Origin: Eucommia ulmoides | Lineage: Eukaryota > Streptophyta > Magnoliopsida > Garryales > Eucommiaceae | Reading direction: 5' to 3' | Assembly (NCBI GenBank): GCA_016647705.1 | Contig: CM028326.1 | Location: 26,412,901-26,476,900 of the forward strand | Length of the DNA: 64,000 nt | In this document: piece after piece, positions 12,458-24,209 of the stretch | Layout: each line of letters opens with the position of its first letter | How positions within the stretch are numbered: position 1 is the first letter of the stretch | The notes under the pieces: generated by a model | The model's database searches: none | What the model was told of the DNA's origin: nothing | The model's input: only the letters and a program-made list of their open reading frames with translations | Program-made: the position numbers and the translations under genes

Positions 12458-12676
12458 ATGGTTGCAACAGTGAGCACTTGGGCTAAACCAGGGGCATGGG
12501 CCCTTGATTCGAGAAGCACGAATCGGAGCTCAAGCAGGCGTTTGGCAGAAACGATGCCCCAGGTTCGGCGGCGCTTTCTGACTTCCTTTCCCTATTCGCC
12601 GCCACTACAACCAAGTCAAAGAAGAAGGGCCAGACAATTTCTCTTCAGGAGTTCACCACTTACGATGCCAAAAAGG
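12458..12676 (+). pseudogene. Captured first exon of an eIF4B-like gene
   Basis: Starts MVATVSTWAKPGAWALDS. After a small frameshifting deletion near 12512, another frame reads HESELKQAFGRNDAPGSA, then LSDFPSLFAATT, a KKK run and GQTISLQEF. The pattern AWA-x-DFPSL-x-KKKKGQT-x-SL-x-EF is that of the N-terminus of plant eIF4B-like RNA-binding proteins. The exon ends at a good donor (AAAAAG then GTAAAG at 12677), followed by intron-like T-rich sequence, so genomic DNA rather than cDNA was captured. About 70 bp of AGAG-rich leader precede it. The frameshift makes it non-functional. Confidence 0.62.
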
Positions 12677-12841
12677 TAAAGCAAATTGATTTTTTTAGGT
12701 CTTGTATTGATTTGGTTCATTTGTTTTAATTGATTTAATTGGAATTTAGGATTCATCAGATTGGATTGATTTGGTTTGTATGGATAAAAATTAATTATAT
12801 GATGCAAGAGAGAGAATTATCAATTTGAATGAATTTAACAC

Positions 12842-13346
12842 AATTTCGTGTTATATTCAACACGAGATCGTGTTCAAGACGAACAAAATGATCATGTTCT
12901 CCTTTAATTGATTCAATATATTGCTTTGGTTGATTTGTATTGATCTAGGTTTTGTATTGATTTGGTTGATTTGAATGGTATTTAGAATTTATTTGGTTAG
13001 ATGGATTTGGTTTGTATTGGTAAAAATCAAGTAAATGTAGGAGAGATGAATTGATTTGAATGGAATTTAAGGTTTATTTGGTTGGATTCATTTAGTTTGT
13101 ATTGATAAAAAGAAATTATCATTTTGAATAAAAAAATTAGAATGTAACACGACCTCGTGTCATATTCAACACGACACGATTTGATATTGTGTTGAATAAT
13201 GAAAAAAGTATAATGTAATACGACCTCGTATTATATTTAATACGAGATCGTGTTAAATATAACACGATTTGAAATTATATTGAATGTAACACGATATGAT
13301 ATTGTGTTAAATATAACACGACTCTCGTGTTGAATATAACACGAGG
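12842..13346. repeat. Array of short palindromes built on ACACGA/TCGTGT
   Basis: About a dozen copies of AACACGA, TCGTGTT or variants (TAATACGA, TCGTATT) occur in both orientations, mostly as imperfect palindromes such as AACACGAGATCGTGTT and ATACGACCTCGTAT, densest at 13140-13346. Between them are ATTCAA/AATATA spacers. Inside the Pack-MULE-like element, 3' of the eIF4B-like fragment. Confidence 0.8.
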
Positions 13347-13925
13347 GATAAAATTGTCACAAAAAATAAAAGAACTATTTTGTAACATATTTTTAAAAAA
13401 TATGTATTTAGTCGTTTTATCCCCATATGAGGATTTTTTGGTAATTGCCCAAATATTTAATTATTACCATCATCACCATAACAAAAAAAATCTATTAGAA
13501 CCGCCACTACCACAACGAACACTCCTATCAACACCACCACCACAATAAATATTTTTCATAACCACCACCACCACCACCATAAAAATTTACTATTATAATT
13601 ACAATAAACATTCTTATTATCACCACCCTACAATAAATATTTGTTATCAACGCCGCCACCTCCATAAGAATAAATATATTAACTATTATCACAATAAATA
13701 TTAACTAACACCATCACAATCACCACAAAAAAAAAATTATATTTCACCGCCACAACCACCTCAACAACAAAAATCAAAATTATATATAAAAAATAAAAAT
13801 ATAATTTTGACTGGGAAAAAAAAAAAAAAAACCGCAGCGACGGCCGCCACGACGGCGAGATATGGCAGTCGCGAAGGCCATACCAAGCCGCGACGGCCTG
13901 GGTATGGCTGTCGTGAAGGCCAGAC

Positions 13926-14160
13926 CAGGCCGCAACGGCCAAATTTGGTCGGATCTGGCCGTAGAGAGAGAGGGAGAGAGAGAAAGATAGACGGGTTGCT
14001 GGCAGTGGCGGTGGCGGTGGCCGGTATTGCTCGCGGCCAGAACTAGGCCCGACGGCCAAATCTAGCCGCAGAAAGAGAGGGAGAGGGAGAAGGAGAGAGA
14101 GATGGGTTGCTGGCGATGGCGACGGTGGTGGCCTGTATTGTTCGTCGACTGGAGGCGGAG
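13926..14160. repeat. GC-rich tandem duplication, period about 117 bp
   Basis: ACGGCCAAAT recurs at an offset of 117 bp, followed in both copies by a GAGAGAGGGAGAG tract, GGGTTGCTGGC and GGTGGCC(G/T)GTATTG. Lies in the GC-rich block of the 11423-14437 insertion. Preceded by a CACCAC-rich low-complexity stretch. Confidence 0.75.
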
Positions 14161-14681
14161 GTGGTGTCGAGAAGTGGCCAGACGCTGCCAGATTGTGGTC
14201 GTCGCATTCCAATACGGCCGGAGACGGTGGCGAGAAAAATAGGGGCTTTTGGGGTTGACTGCAAGAGAAGATGGTTTGTAGGGTTTGATTATCAATTGAA
14301 GGATAGTTTTGGAAATTCCTTCTTAATTTATGGGGTTTTTTTATTTTTGTTTTATAGATGGTGTTTTAGTAAAAGATAATTATGGGTCATGACCCATTTT
14401 AATTATTTACTTAAATATGGGTTATCTTCAATTATACATTTTGTTAAGTCAAACTAACAATCAACGTTTCATTAAGGACATTTCAGTCATTTACGACCCC
14501 AACTCATTTTCCTCCCATTTCCTGTTGATGTTTTCAGTGATTTCTTTGCTTGGCAACCTATAAATACTCTTCTCTACCCATCTTTATTATTTATTCTCTA
14601 TTTTCACCCTAAAAATATTCTTTCTCATTCTTATTTCTTCTTTGTCCAACAAAAATTATGGAGAAATAACAAATTTGTAAT

Positions 14682-16314
14682 GGAATTTTCATTGTTTGAC
14701 ACAAATTTCACACTCTTTTTCCTTAATGAGCTTTTTTAACAAAAATGTTATTATTAATTCCCCTCTTAGTATTTAGTCTTAGTATTTAGTCTTTTGATAG
14801 TTAATAATGAACTTACAATTATACTCCTATATTTATATCAACCTTAATCTAACACACACCCATATCCCCTATTCCTCCTCTTTTCCATCCACCGTCCCTC
14901 TCTCCCACCAATCCATGTCCACTTTCTTTAAGCAAGCAAGCAATTATTTATTTCCACTTTCTTTAAGCAAGAAATTGTGAGAAAGCAAAACCAAACCCAC
15001 CTAGTTTCCAGTCGACAGCCGTTTCTTTACTCTGTCCCTCTCCATTTGTATCAGCAGTTCGTCCGTTCATCATGGTCATCATCGTACTGCCATTTATCGT
15101 TATTGCCATTCATCGTCACCGCCAATCGTCCGTTCGCATTAGGGTTCGCAATCGCCGTCTGATGTTCGTTGTTCGTCCATTCGCATTAGGTTTCATAATT
15201 GATGTCTGATCTTTGTCGTTCGATTTTCTTCGCCATCTGATGTTCGTCATTCGATTTTCTTCACCGTTCATCATGCGATTTTCTTTTTCGTTTGTCGTTT
15301 GATGTTTGCCGTCAGATCTCCGTTCTTGCTTTCAGATTTATGATCTCGGATATCTTTCGCCTAACCGGAGTGTTCGTCTAATGCCGAATCTCAGATCTGC
15401 ATCTTCGGATCTCGGATCTCATATCTCAAATCAAGGAAATCTCGCTGCTCTTTCTCTCTCTAGCTCCTTGTTCTAGAAAAGTGCAGATCTCGTGAATATT
15501 CATGTTTGGTGAATGTTCGTTTTGATTTGTTGGTCGTTTGTTGATTTTTGGTAGAGGTTTTTTTGTTGTTGTTGATTTTTTATGGAGTTTTTTGTTCAAT
15601 CATTATGAATGTTTGTGTTGATTCTGTTTTATTTCTTTGCGATGTTTATATTGATATTTTTTGTAAATGTTCGTTGTTGTTTTGGTAAATGTTCGTATTG
15701 TTTCATATTTGTATTGATTTGTTTGGCTTTTGTTGATTTTTGTAGAGTTCGTTGTTTATTAATTTTGCAAATGTTCTCTTCTTGATTTTTTTTAGCACAA
15801 ATTGTGATCTATTTTAATTTGTTTAAAATGATTTGTTTTGTTTTTCGTGAATGTTCTTGCGGTTTTTTTTTTTTTTGTTAATGTTTGCACCAGGTTGGAT
15901 TTGTTTTGATTTTGTTCATTTTGTGTTATTCATGTGATTGTTCTTTTCTATGATCTTAATTTTTTTTTTTTAATGTTCTTGATTTGTTTTTTGTGAATGT
16001 TCGTGTAGATTTCAGTTTTTTTTTTTTTATTTAGTATTCGAATAAACATTCACAATAGTACAATCAGTGTTAAAATATATTAAAATATTTAAAAATAATA
16101 AAATAAAAATTTGAATATTAACGTCGTGTTATATTTCATAGAATGATATTATATGTAAATAATAATAATAATAAAAAAAAATAAAATAAAAAAAAAGGTC
16201 AAAAAACATAGGATTATTTTCTAAAAATCTTGAGGGACTAAAAAATTTCTTATGGTAGTTGAGGATTTATTTTCTCATTTATATGTTTCTTAAGGACTAT
16301 AAAAAAAAATTCTC
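14682..16314. mobile_element. Non-autonomous MULE inserted in the foldback left arm
   Basis: 1633 bp flanked by a perfect 9-bp direct repeat ATTTGTAAT (14673-14681, 16315-16323). The insertion is confirmed because the foldback right arm reads straight through this site. The left end is GGAATTTTCATTG; the right end complemented is GAGAATTTTTTTTTATAG, a weak inverted repeat. The interior has GTTCGTC/ATCGCCG-rich leader-like sequence (15000-15480), then many copies of GTGAATGTTCG or AAATGTTCG in T-rich sequence (15490-16060). No transposase. A relative is at 17990-21049. Confidence 0.82.
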
Positions 16315-16323
16315 ATTTGTAAT

Positions 16324-17883
16324 TGTGGAAGGAAAGGAAAAATTGTAATTTCTTGGATTGCACATAATCTTGGAAGGAAATTCTACTCTTGTGGAAATTA
16401 CAATCAGTTATTTTTTTATACCATGTTCATCAAATATTTGAAAAAATTCTAATTTAATTTTCTAAGTTAGAGGTTGTGGTTATTTATTATGGGTTGATCA
16501 TCCTATGTGTCCAAAGTCAGCGACAATAATACTGGGATTATTAAGAAAAATAAATGTTCTAGAAGAGGAGAATAACCGAATGAAGAATAGAGAGAAAAAG
16601 TTGGGGATAACATTAGTCGTTTCATGTGTAGTGTTTATACTCATTTGGAAATAAACCGTATTTTAAATATTTTATTGAATTTTGTTTAATTAATGGTGTA
16701 TTTCGTACTTTATTTCCTAATGAAACTACATAAATAAATGGTGATTTTGTATTTTGAATGCTATTTATTGTTTAACTCAAAAAATAAAAAATAAAAAAAA
16801 TAAAAACAAACAAACAAAACTTAAATTTCATTCGTCACCAAATAATGTATTTATTCATCACCAAACAAACCAAACAGTGTATTGATCAGATATATGCATT
16901 GAAATAATGTATTGATCAAAACCAATACACTGTTTTGATGGTTGTTTGTTGGTTGTTTGGTTGTTATTGGTTTTGATCAATACACTGTTTCAATGCATAT
17001 ATTTGATTAATACACTATTTGATTTGTTTGGTGATGAATGGAATTTAAGTTCTGCCTAGTGTTTTTATTTTTTATTTTTAGTTAAAAAATGAATAACGTT
17101 CAAAATACAAAATCACCATTGATTAAAGTAGCTTTATTAGGAAAAAAAGTACAAAATACACCATTAATTAACACAAAATACAATAAAACAATGAGTGCAA
17201 ACACCACCCGTGAAACGACTAATGCTATCCCTAATTTTCTCTCCTTATTCTTCCTTCAATTATTCTCATCTTTTAAAACATTAATTTTTCTTAGTAATCC
17301 CAGTATTATTGTCACTGACCTTGAACACACAGGAGGATCAACTCATAAGAAATAGTCACAACATCTAGCCTAGAAAATAAAATTAGACATTTTTTAAATA
17401 TTTGATGAAAATGGTATAAAAAAAAAATACCTTATTGTAATTTCCACAAGAGTAAAATTTGCTTTCGGGATTATGTGCAGTCCAAGAAGTTACCATGTTT
17501 GTTTTTTTCTCACAATTACAAATTTGTTGAGTCTCCATGATTTTTGTTGGACAAAAAAGAAAGAAGAATGAGAAAATGTGTTTTTAGGGTAAAAATAAAG
17601 AATAAATAATAAAGATAGGTAGGGAAGAATATTTATAGGTTGCCAAGGAAGGAAATCACTGGAAAAATCTACAGAAATGAGAGGAAAATGAGTTGGGATC
17701 GTTAAATGACCGAAATGTCCTTAATAAACCATTGATTGTTAGTTTGACTTAAAAGAATCTTGCTTAGAGGACAATTTGGAACGAAAATAATATGTTAAGG
17801 ACTCAATGTGTCGACTTTCAAATACCAAGGACCAATTGAACACCCGAGCCATTTGTCAGGGACCAAAAATGTCATTTTCCCAC
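16324..17883. repeat. Inverted repeat forming the core of the foldback element
   Basis: Arms about 16324-16927 and 16966-about 17510 pair over their length around a loop of about 40 bp (TTGTTTGTTGGTTGTTTGG). Matching phrases include TTGATCAAAACCAATA against its complement, AATAATACTGGGATTA (16527) against TAATCCCAGTATTATT (17294), and GTGGAAATTACAAT against its complement near 17440. A transcript would fold into a long hairpin. No conserved ORF. Confidence 0.85.
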
Positions 17884-18629
17884 GTAATTATTATATTTTA
17901 TGGTATTTATTGTTTAAATCTTATTTAATAATTAATATAGAAATTAAAACAAGTAAACATTTAGTTTATTTTTTAGTCTAATCCTTATAAGTAATTTATT
18001 TTTTAAACATTGACAGTTGAAAAAGGACAATGAATGGATAAATATGTCCTTGGGTGTATAATGAAGAACCTTAATATTCCCTTTTTTTTTTTCAACTGAC
18101 CTCTCTCTCTATCTCCATTTTCAGCCGCAATCTCACAAGCTGTCTTGCTCTTTCTCTCATTTCTTTATCTCTATTACTCACAGCCGCAAGCCCGACACCC
18201 ATCGCCACCGTGAACCATCTCAGTGCTCGTCTCCATGCTTTCCGTTCCAGATCTGCTCATTGCTCGCTGTGCCGTTCATCGTGTTCTTTTTCTCTCTCTC
18301 TTTTGCAAGCTCCACATCATTTTCGCCATCGCGAACCATCGGAGTCATGGAATCGCCGACCATCGCTTTCTCTCTCTGATTTGGAAAATTTCATATTTGA
18401 AATTTTCAAATCTGTGAATGTTCATATAAATTTTTATTGATTCTTGTGGATTTTTTTGTAAATGTTGGTTTGGTAAATATTCACACCGATTTGTTTTTGT
18501 TGATTCTAGGATTTTTTATTATTTTCAATTTGTTCTAAAATATCGAGTGAATATTCACAAAAGTGTACGTTCGTACCAATCTTTTGATTAAATGAGTAAA
18601 ACATTCGAGTGAACATTGAGTGAAATATT

Positions 18630-20759
18630 TGTTGGCATAGTGATCTACCTAAGAAGGGGTGAATTAGGTAAATATAAAAATTTAAAGAAAATTCTTATCT
18701 TTCAACAATTAAATATTCAAATAATTAATTTAATCCTAAATTAACTATTATCTTTATATAGCAGCGAATAAGTGTATAAATCTAGGTGTACATTCAAACA
18801 ACAAGAAATAAAGAAAATTAACAATACAGTACACCACAATATATCCTGGTTTACCAAACTAATCTTGGCTAATCCAGTTTTCCAAGCCTTACGAAAATTC
18901 ACACCCACTAAACCACTAGATTTCTTTAACAGGTAGGAACCAAACCTTTACACAACGATTATTTTACAGGCTCAGAATCAACATTTACAATTTTCTTTTC
19001 ACAGGTTAAAGAATAACCTCTATCTTTTTAATAAGATAAAGACTAATCTAATTATTTTATACTTTAGGAAAATAATCAAATTTTACCAAAAACACTCCAA
19101 GTATCATTTTCACTGGTAAGGATAGAACCGTTACAATTTACACAATTTTAATTCTAATGAAAAACAATCACGCCTAACTCTTTTCAAGAGAAAAGAGTAA
19201 CCTAACATTTTTGTACATTAGGTAAAGATTAAACCTCAATTTCTTTATTGGAAGAGATTGAAACCCTTGCTACCCCTGACTAGATACTCCCAACAGTATC
19301 TAATTCGCACAGACTCCCCAATTACAAAAATCGATAAGTTTCTTTCCACTTGGAGTTTCTACTACTTCAAATCAATATAAACTCAATTAATGTCTCGATA
19401 ATTACTACTGATAGAATTTACGTGAGGAATACAATATCTAATTATATTAAGTATGGATAGCACAAAATTGAGCACGTAATCAGATTATAATAAAAATCGT
19501 TTAAAAAGTTTTTTTTTTTTTTTTTTGCCTTTAAGGTTCAAAAACAATTTCACAAAAGATCTTTCAACAAAGCAATCAATAATAATTTAACTTCACAATT
19601 AAGAATAAAAACTTAGAAAGATCTCACCAGGATACCATCGAAAGAATGAAAATTGAATCGTTAGACAGTTTTGATCGGTGACACCAAAACACTTAGTGCT
19701 TTAACTTAAGAACTTCTCAAATATGGTTTTTAAATCATTCAATTTAGTCCTCAAATGATTTCTCATTCTCAAATCAAAAGGATAGGAAGTATTAAATAGA
19801 CTAAATTGAGAAACACTTAAAATAAATGTACCATATCTATAGGGATATTAAAATAAGTGTATCACATCATTAATATATTTAAATCCCTACAATATCTTGC
19901 TCAGATATCCCAAAAAGGGCTAGTTAACGGCTAATTTTTGAATAGTTCCTCGAAATTCTTAAAATCTAAGACAACACAGTCAGTTGACCGATCATAGGCC
20001 ATCAGTTAACCGATGATTTCAAGTTGTAGCCCAAGCCATTTCTCAAACAATGGTCGGTTAACCAATCCCCATGGGTCAATTAACCAATCGATACAAGATG
20101 CAAAATCAGGCCAAATTTCGGCCTTGGTCGGTTGACTAATCATCGATGGTCAGTCAACCGATCGATATAGAAAGTTTAGGTATCGGTCATCGGTTGACCG
20201 ATCTCCCTTGATTAGTTGACCGATCGATTCAGAGACTTTCCAATTCTCCAACCCTTGCTCGATCGACAGATCCTTCAGGTCGGTTGACCGATCACTGCTA
20301 GAACTCATTCTCTCAAATTATTTTAACTCCAAAACTTCAACGTTTTCGACCCTTTAACCGATTTTTTTTCTCAGTTAACTAAATTTACACTATTAATCAC
20401 TTTTAAACACTAATCTTACTTAGGTCAATTTTTCTTTTTCAATTTCACATTGGAGCAAATAATTTAACTAAATTAGGATCCTATTATAAATACACATAAA
20501 TAACCACATAAATATCAATCATTTAATTCGTGTTATGTGTGATCCTAATCGAGATATATTAAGAGTAAAAATGAATTTGAGTTGTTTTCACCTAAATTCT
20601 TCAGAATCTTCAATCTTTTAATGTCTGTTTCTACATCATTCACAATTTTTTCATGATATTATCTTGATTGGAACTCATTAAACTGAAACACTCAATAAAC
20701 TCATTAGTTCCACAAAAAACATCAATATTTAATTATCCATCAAAATTTCAGGATCAACA
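18630..20759 (+). mobile_element. Solo LTR, 2130 bp (W-box-rich family, copy 1)
   Basis: Begins TGTTGGCATAGTG and ends GGATCAACA, with a perfect 5-bp target duplication ATATT at 18625-18629 and 20760-20764. TG...CA ends plus a 5-bp duplication identify an LTR. No internal region, PBS or second LTR is adjacent, so it is solo. The opening phrase (AAGAAGGGGTGAATTAGGT) is shared with the inverted copy at 23115-26387. The superfamily cannot be set from an LTR alone. Confidence 0.87.
19975..20300. promoter_or_regulatory. Cluster of GGTTGACCGATC-type motifs in the solo LTR
   Basis: Around ten exact or near copies of GGT(T/C)(G/A)ACCGAT or complement in about 320 bp, mostly paired about 20-30 bp apart. 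Many contain TTGACC, the core of the W-box bound by WRKY factors. The same clustered design appears in the copies at 23570-24790 and 63340-63620. A regulatory role is inferred, not shown. Confidence 0.55.
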
Positions 20760-21049
20760 ATATTATTTTGGAATATTGAGTGAACATTCACACAGAAATG
20801 AACATTCACAGTAACACAATCAACCCCATTAACATGTATTAAATGTTAAAAATAACAAAATATGTTAAATATTTTATATTCAGTGAATGTTCACATATTG
20901 TTATATCTCATAAAATGATATTTTATGTAAATTAGGGGAAAATAATGGTTAAAGAATATGGACTATTTTTTTAAGAAAAAAACTTTGAAGACTGAAAATA
21001 TAATTAAAGTAGTTAGAGGTCTATTTTATAACTAAATAATAAAATTTCC

Positions 21050-21905
21050 TTATATTTCTATCAAAATGATATTGAGACAACTTATTTTAAAATTTAAGCT
21101 ATATTTTAATATGAAATCTCTTTAAATTTTAATTTATTTAAAAAGTACAATTAAAATTAAAATATTAATTTAAAAAAAAATACTTGTAATTAAAAATATG
21201 GCTTTTTCCCTTCCTTTAAAAGATAAAAAAAAAAATAGTAATTAATAATAACTACTTTGCCCTGATGACACATGTTGTTACTTAGGCAACTAGGCCCGAA
21301 TTGTTTTGTTGCTTATTGGCTGGTTCCAATGAATGAATTCTCTATTATTAACTCTTAACTCATTTATGCTAGTAATCTGTATTGAATCTCATATCACTTG
21401 TGTTACTTGATCCTGAACTACATATAAAGCCTAAGACAATCCTTATGTTAGAAGGCGTCTTTTACGAGTGAGTTAGGCCCATTGGGTTCTACAATCTAGA
21501 ATTTGATTTCATATGGACTGAAAAAAGAGGAATAAATATTGAAATTTGTTAATGAAGAAAAATTAGAGTTGAAAATAAAGAAACTGATGTTGAATTCAAT
21601 CGGAAAGACATTTGCTCATGCAGACAAAATACGGAGAAAACATTATTCCGAAGTTCTCCAAGGCAAATTCCTTTTAGTGTCGATGAAATGTAACAACAAA
21701 CCATTTTAGTTGCTATCAAAATTTATCATGCCAAACTCTGTCCCGTGCAAGCAAAATGCAACAAACTTTGTTGTTGTCTTCTTTCGCTAAGACGAAATTT
21801 GTTCGTGTGGTTAGAATTTCCAAAAAGACTAAGGTCCCGTTTGATAACGCAATTAAGTACTTAAAACTGAATATATAAAGTACTTATCAAATTAAGTGTG
21901 TGTTT
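21050..21905. other. AT-rich sequence, no gene recognised
   Basis: No conserved ORF. The patch at 21285-21500 (ATAAAGCCTAAGACAATCC, GAGTTAGGCCCATTGGG) resembles retrotransposon flanking sequence but was not identified. Around 21830 the phrase GGTCCCGTTTGATAACGC looks like a MITE terminus. Confidence 0.35.
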
Positions 21906-22930
21906 TGTTAGACAAAAATGATTTTTAGACTATTTTAATTCTAATTATTTATGTGATTTAATTATTGATTGATATATGTTTATATACCAATACGTTAGTC
22001 TTAGTGAGAAGACAAATGTGAAATTTTGATTTGTAAAAAATCATTAAGATATGAATGAAAAATTGTCTTTCAATATAGTCCTATGAAGTTAATTGAGGTG
22101 TGTAAACCAAGTAATTCCATATTGGTTAATAAAAAATACTTAAACTACTTTTATAATCCATTTTGGATTGTGGATCCGGGTCGGGTCATGGTTTTGGGCT
22201 TGGACTTGGGTTGATCCAAGTAAAGAGAATTCTTTCTAGAATTTTCTTTAAATTGATTCTAACAATTTTTCTAGCCAAATAAGACTTATCTTTTAATATT
22301 TGTAAATCATTTTTAATATGGAATTACATGTGATAATTCTTAGTGGCTTTAAATTGTTTTTAGTGGTTTTAAAATGAGATTTTTGGTATGTTGAAGTTAC
22401 TCATTTGTTTACTCTATAAATAGATATATTTACATTATCATTTAGGTATAAAATGAAACTTAAGACATCTTACACTACACATACACTTTGAGTCTATATT
22501 TGTTTATTCTTGAGAGAGAGTTCAACATTTGTTTTGTTCGCCGGACCCTTTGACTTTGAGTGCTAGTATTAGAGGATTGTGATCGTTGTATCCTGAGAAG
22601 TAAACGTCTGAGTACCCGTAAGCACCTTAACGGGGGTGAAATTTGCTTTAAGAAAATATCGTTAAATGATAGCCTTGATCGATATAAGTACTATTTTCAT
22701 GTATTTTATAATCTGGAATACTTACTGTCGCATATATTGGGTTTCTAAATACTTGTTGTGTAATGTTTTACATTTTGTAATATTTTACATTCAACCACAA
22801 ATTTCATTAAGAGTTTATTTTTTTATTATTTATGAGTATTAATTTATTGTAATATATTTGTGACATATTTATTGAAAATAATACTAATATTAATTAAAAT
22901 TAGTATTTTTATCATTATTTCCAACAATCT
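21906..22930 (+). mobile_element. LTR-like retrotransposon remnant (probably copia)
   Basis: Contains a promoter-like CTATAAATAGA near 22415 and, downstream, the CGTTGTATCCTGAGAAG and CACCTTAACGGGGGTGAAAT phrases that I associate with plant copia LTRs. Possible ends are TGTTAGAC at 21906 and CCAACA near 22926, but no matching 5-bp duplication was found. Its last about 135 bp recur at 30735-30890. Confidence 0.5.
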
Positions 22931-23114
22931 TAAAGTAATTTTTTTTTTCTGTTATTATTAATTAACACATGTGTAGGTGTTCTATGTGGTGGTTGAGATT
23001 TCTTAATATGTGTCTCGTTAGTACATGTCATGGTAAGTATTTCATGTTGATATTTGACAATGAATAATTTATGGTTATGTGATGTATTAAATTATTATTG
23101 TCCATAAAGTTATT

Positions 23115-24169
23115 TGTTGATCTCGAGATTTTGATGGACAATTAAGTGTTGATGTTTTGGTGTAACTAATGAGTTTATTGAGTGTTTCAGTTTAAAAAGT
23201 TCCAATCAAGATAACATCGTGAAGTAATTGTAAAGGATGCAAAGACAGACATTAAGAGAATGAAGATTCTAAAGAATCTAGGTAAAAATAACTCAAATCA
23301 TTTTTACTCTTAATGCATCCCGATTAGTATCACACATGACACAAATTAAATGATTTATATTTATGTGTGTTTAAATTAAGATCCTAATTATAAATCAAAT
23401 ATTTGCTCCAATGTAAAATTGAAAAAGAAAAATTGGCGTAAGTAAGATTAGTATTTAAAATTTATTATTAGCGTCAATTTAGTTAACCGAGAAAAAAAAA
23501 TCGGTTAAACGGTCGAAAATGCCGAATATTAGATTTGAAATAAATTAAGGAGAACGTGTTCCAGCAACAATCGGTTAACCAACCAAGGAGGTTTGGTCAA
23601 CCGATGGGCAATAGCTGGAAAAAAAGATGTCTCTAAATCGATCAGTCAACCGAACCAAGATAGATTGGTCAACCGATTGCCAAAAGCTAAAGTTTCTCTA
23701 TCGATCGATCAACCGACAATTGATGATCGGTTAACCGACTAGGGCCGAAATTAGGCCTGATAATGCATCCTGTATCGATCGGTCAACCGACCCATGGGGA
23801 ATCGGTCAACCGACCTGTGTTTGAGCAAAGGATAGGATACATCTTGTATGTAATACCCCAAAAATTTATATTTTTGAAGAAAAAAATATTATTTATATAA
23901 GTTTAACATTTTAGGACTGTTTTGTAAATTTACGATATAAATAAATTTGATAATTTTTTGGAGTTAAATATTAATTTTATATTAACTTTTAATTATTTTT
24001 GGACTACTGTGTATTTAAAAATATATTTTTAAGAGTTTTGGGATATAATTAATATTTTTTTATTTTAAATGGGGTATTATGTAAATAAATAAATTAATGA
24101 ATAAATGTGGCTGGATCATGTCCTTCTTAAATAATGAAATGAAACTAACCACAAATATGTTATATATAG

Positions 24170-24209
<40 letters not shown>

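Larger units (their letters stand above)
11599..13450. mobile_element. Pack-MULE-like element carrying two host gene fragments
   Basis: Flanked by a perfect 10-bp direct repeat AAATATTTAA (11589-11598, 13451-13460). The ends are imperfect inverted repeats of about 20 bp: AGGAAAAATACCAAATAGTC at left, and GGGCAATTACCAAAAAATCC from the right end complemented. The interior holds parts of two unrelated plant genes in opposite orientation (minus 12170-12320, plus 12458-12676), the signature of a Pack-MULE. No transposase. Confidence 0.75.
11423..14437. mobile_element. Insertion in the foldback left arm
   Basis: Flanked by ATTTTATTAAG (11412-11422) and ATTTTGTTAAG (14438-14448), an 11-bp direct repeat with one mismatch, and absent from the corresponding place in the right arm. 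Its termini are poor inverted repeats. Without the Pack-MULE-like element inside it, it is about 1.15 kb: a CACCAC-rich stretch (13465-13790) and a GC-rich block (13830-14260). The long duplication suggests a MULE-type insertion, but the class is inferred. Confidence 0.6.
11296..17883. mobile_element. Giant foldback (near-palindromic) MULE-like element
   Basis: The left arm survives in three blocks (11296-11422, 14449-14681, 16324-about 16927). The right arm is continuous (about 16966-17883) and is the reverse complement of those blocks in order. Both ends begin (G)GGAAAATGAC when read inward and share TGTTCAATTG and CCTTGGTATTT. GTAATTA flanks both sides (11289-11295, 17884-17890), with mismatches just outside, so the target duplication is 7 bp or a worn 9 bp. 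The arms are about 920-960 bp with a loop of about 40 bp. Gaps in the left arm are explained by two later insertions (11423-14437, 14682-16314). No transposase was seen. Confidence 0.82.
17990..21049. mobile_element. Second MULE-like element of the 14682-16314 family, split by a solo LTR
   Basis: Shares layout and phrases with 14682-16314: a CT-rich leader with ATCGCCAC and AGATCTG words (18100-18370), GTGAATGTTC-type phrases, then a shared tail (ATTCACA-N-AGTA(A/C)ACAATCA, ATGATATT-T/A-TATGTAAAT). The right end at 21049, complemented, begins GGAAATTTTATTATTTAG, like the left end of the other copy. The left end was not found. The solo LTR at 18630-20759 interrupts it. Confidence 0.62.

Noticed and set aside
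13679-14212. Minus-strand 177-codon frame rich in Pro and Ser
   Set aside because: Produced by GC-rich tandem repeats in a transposon; no domain and no conserved start.
18210-18440. Two overlapping Ser/Arg-rich frames in the second MULE
   Set aside because: The related copy at 14682 does not keep the frames, so they are not conserved coding.
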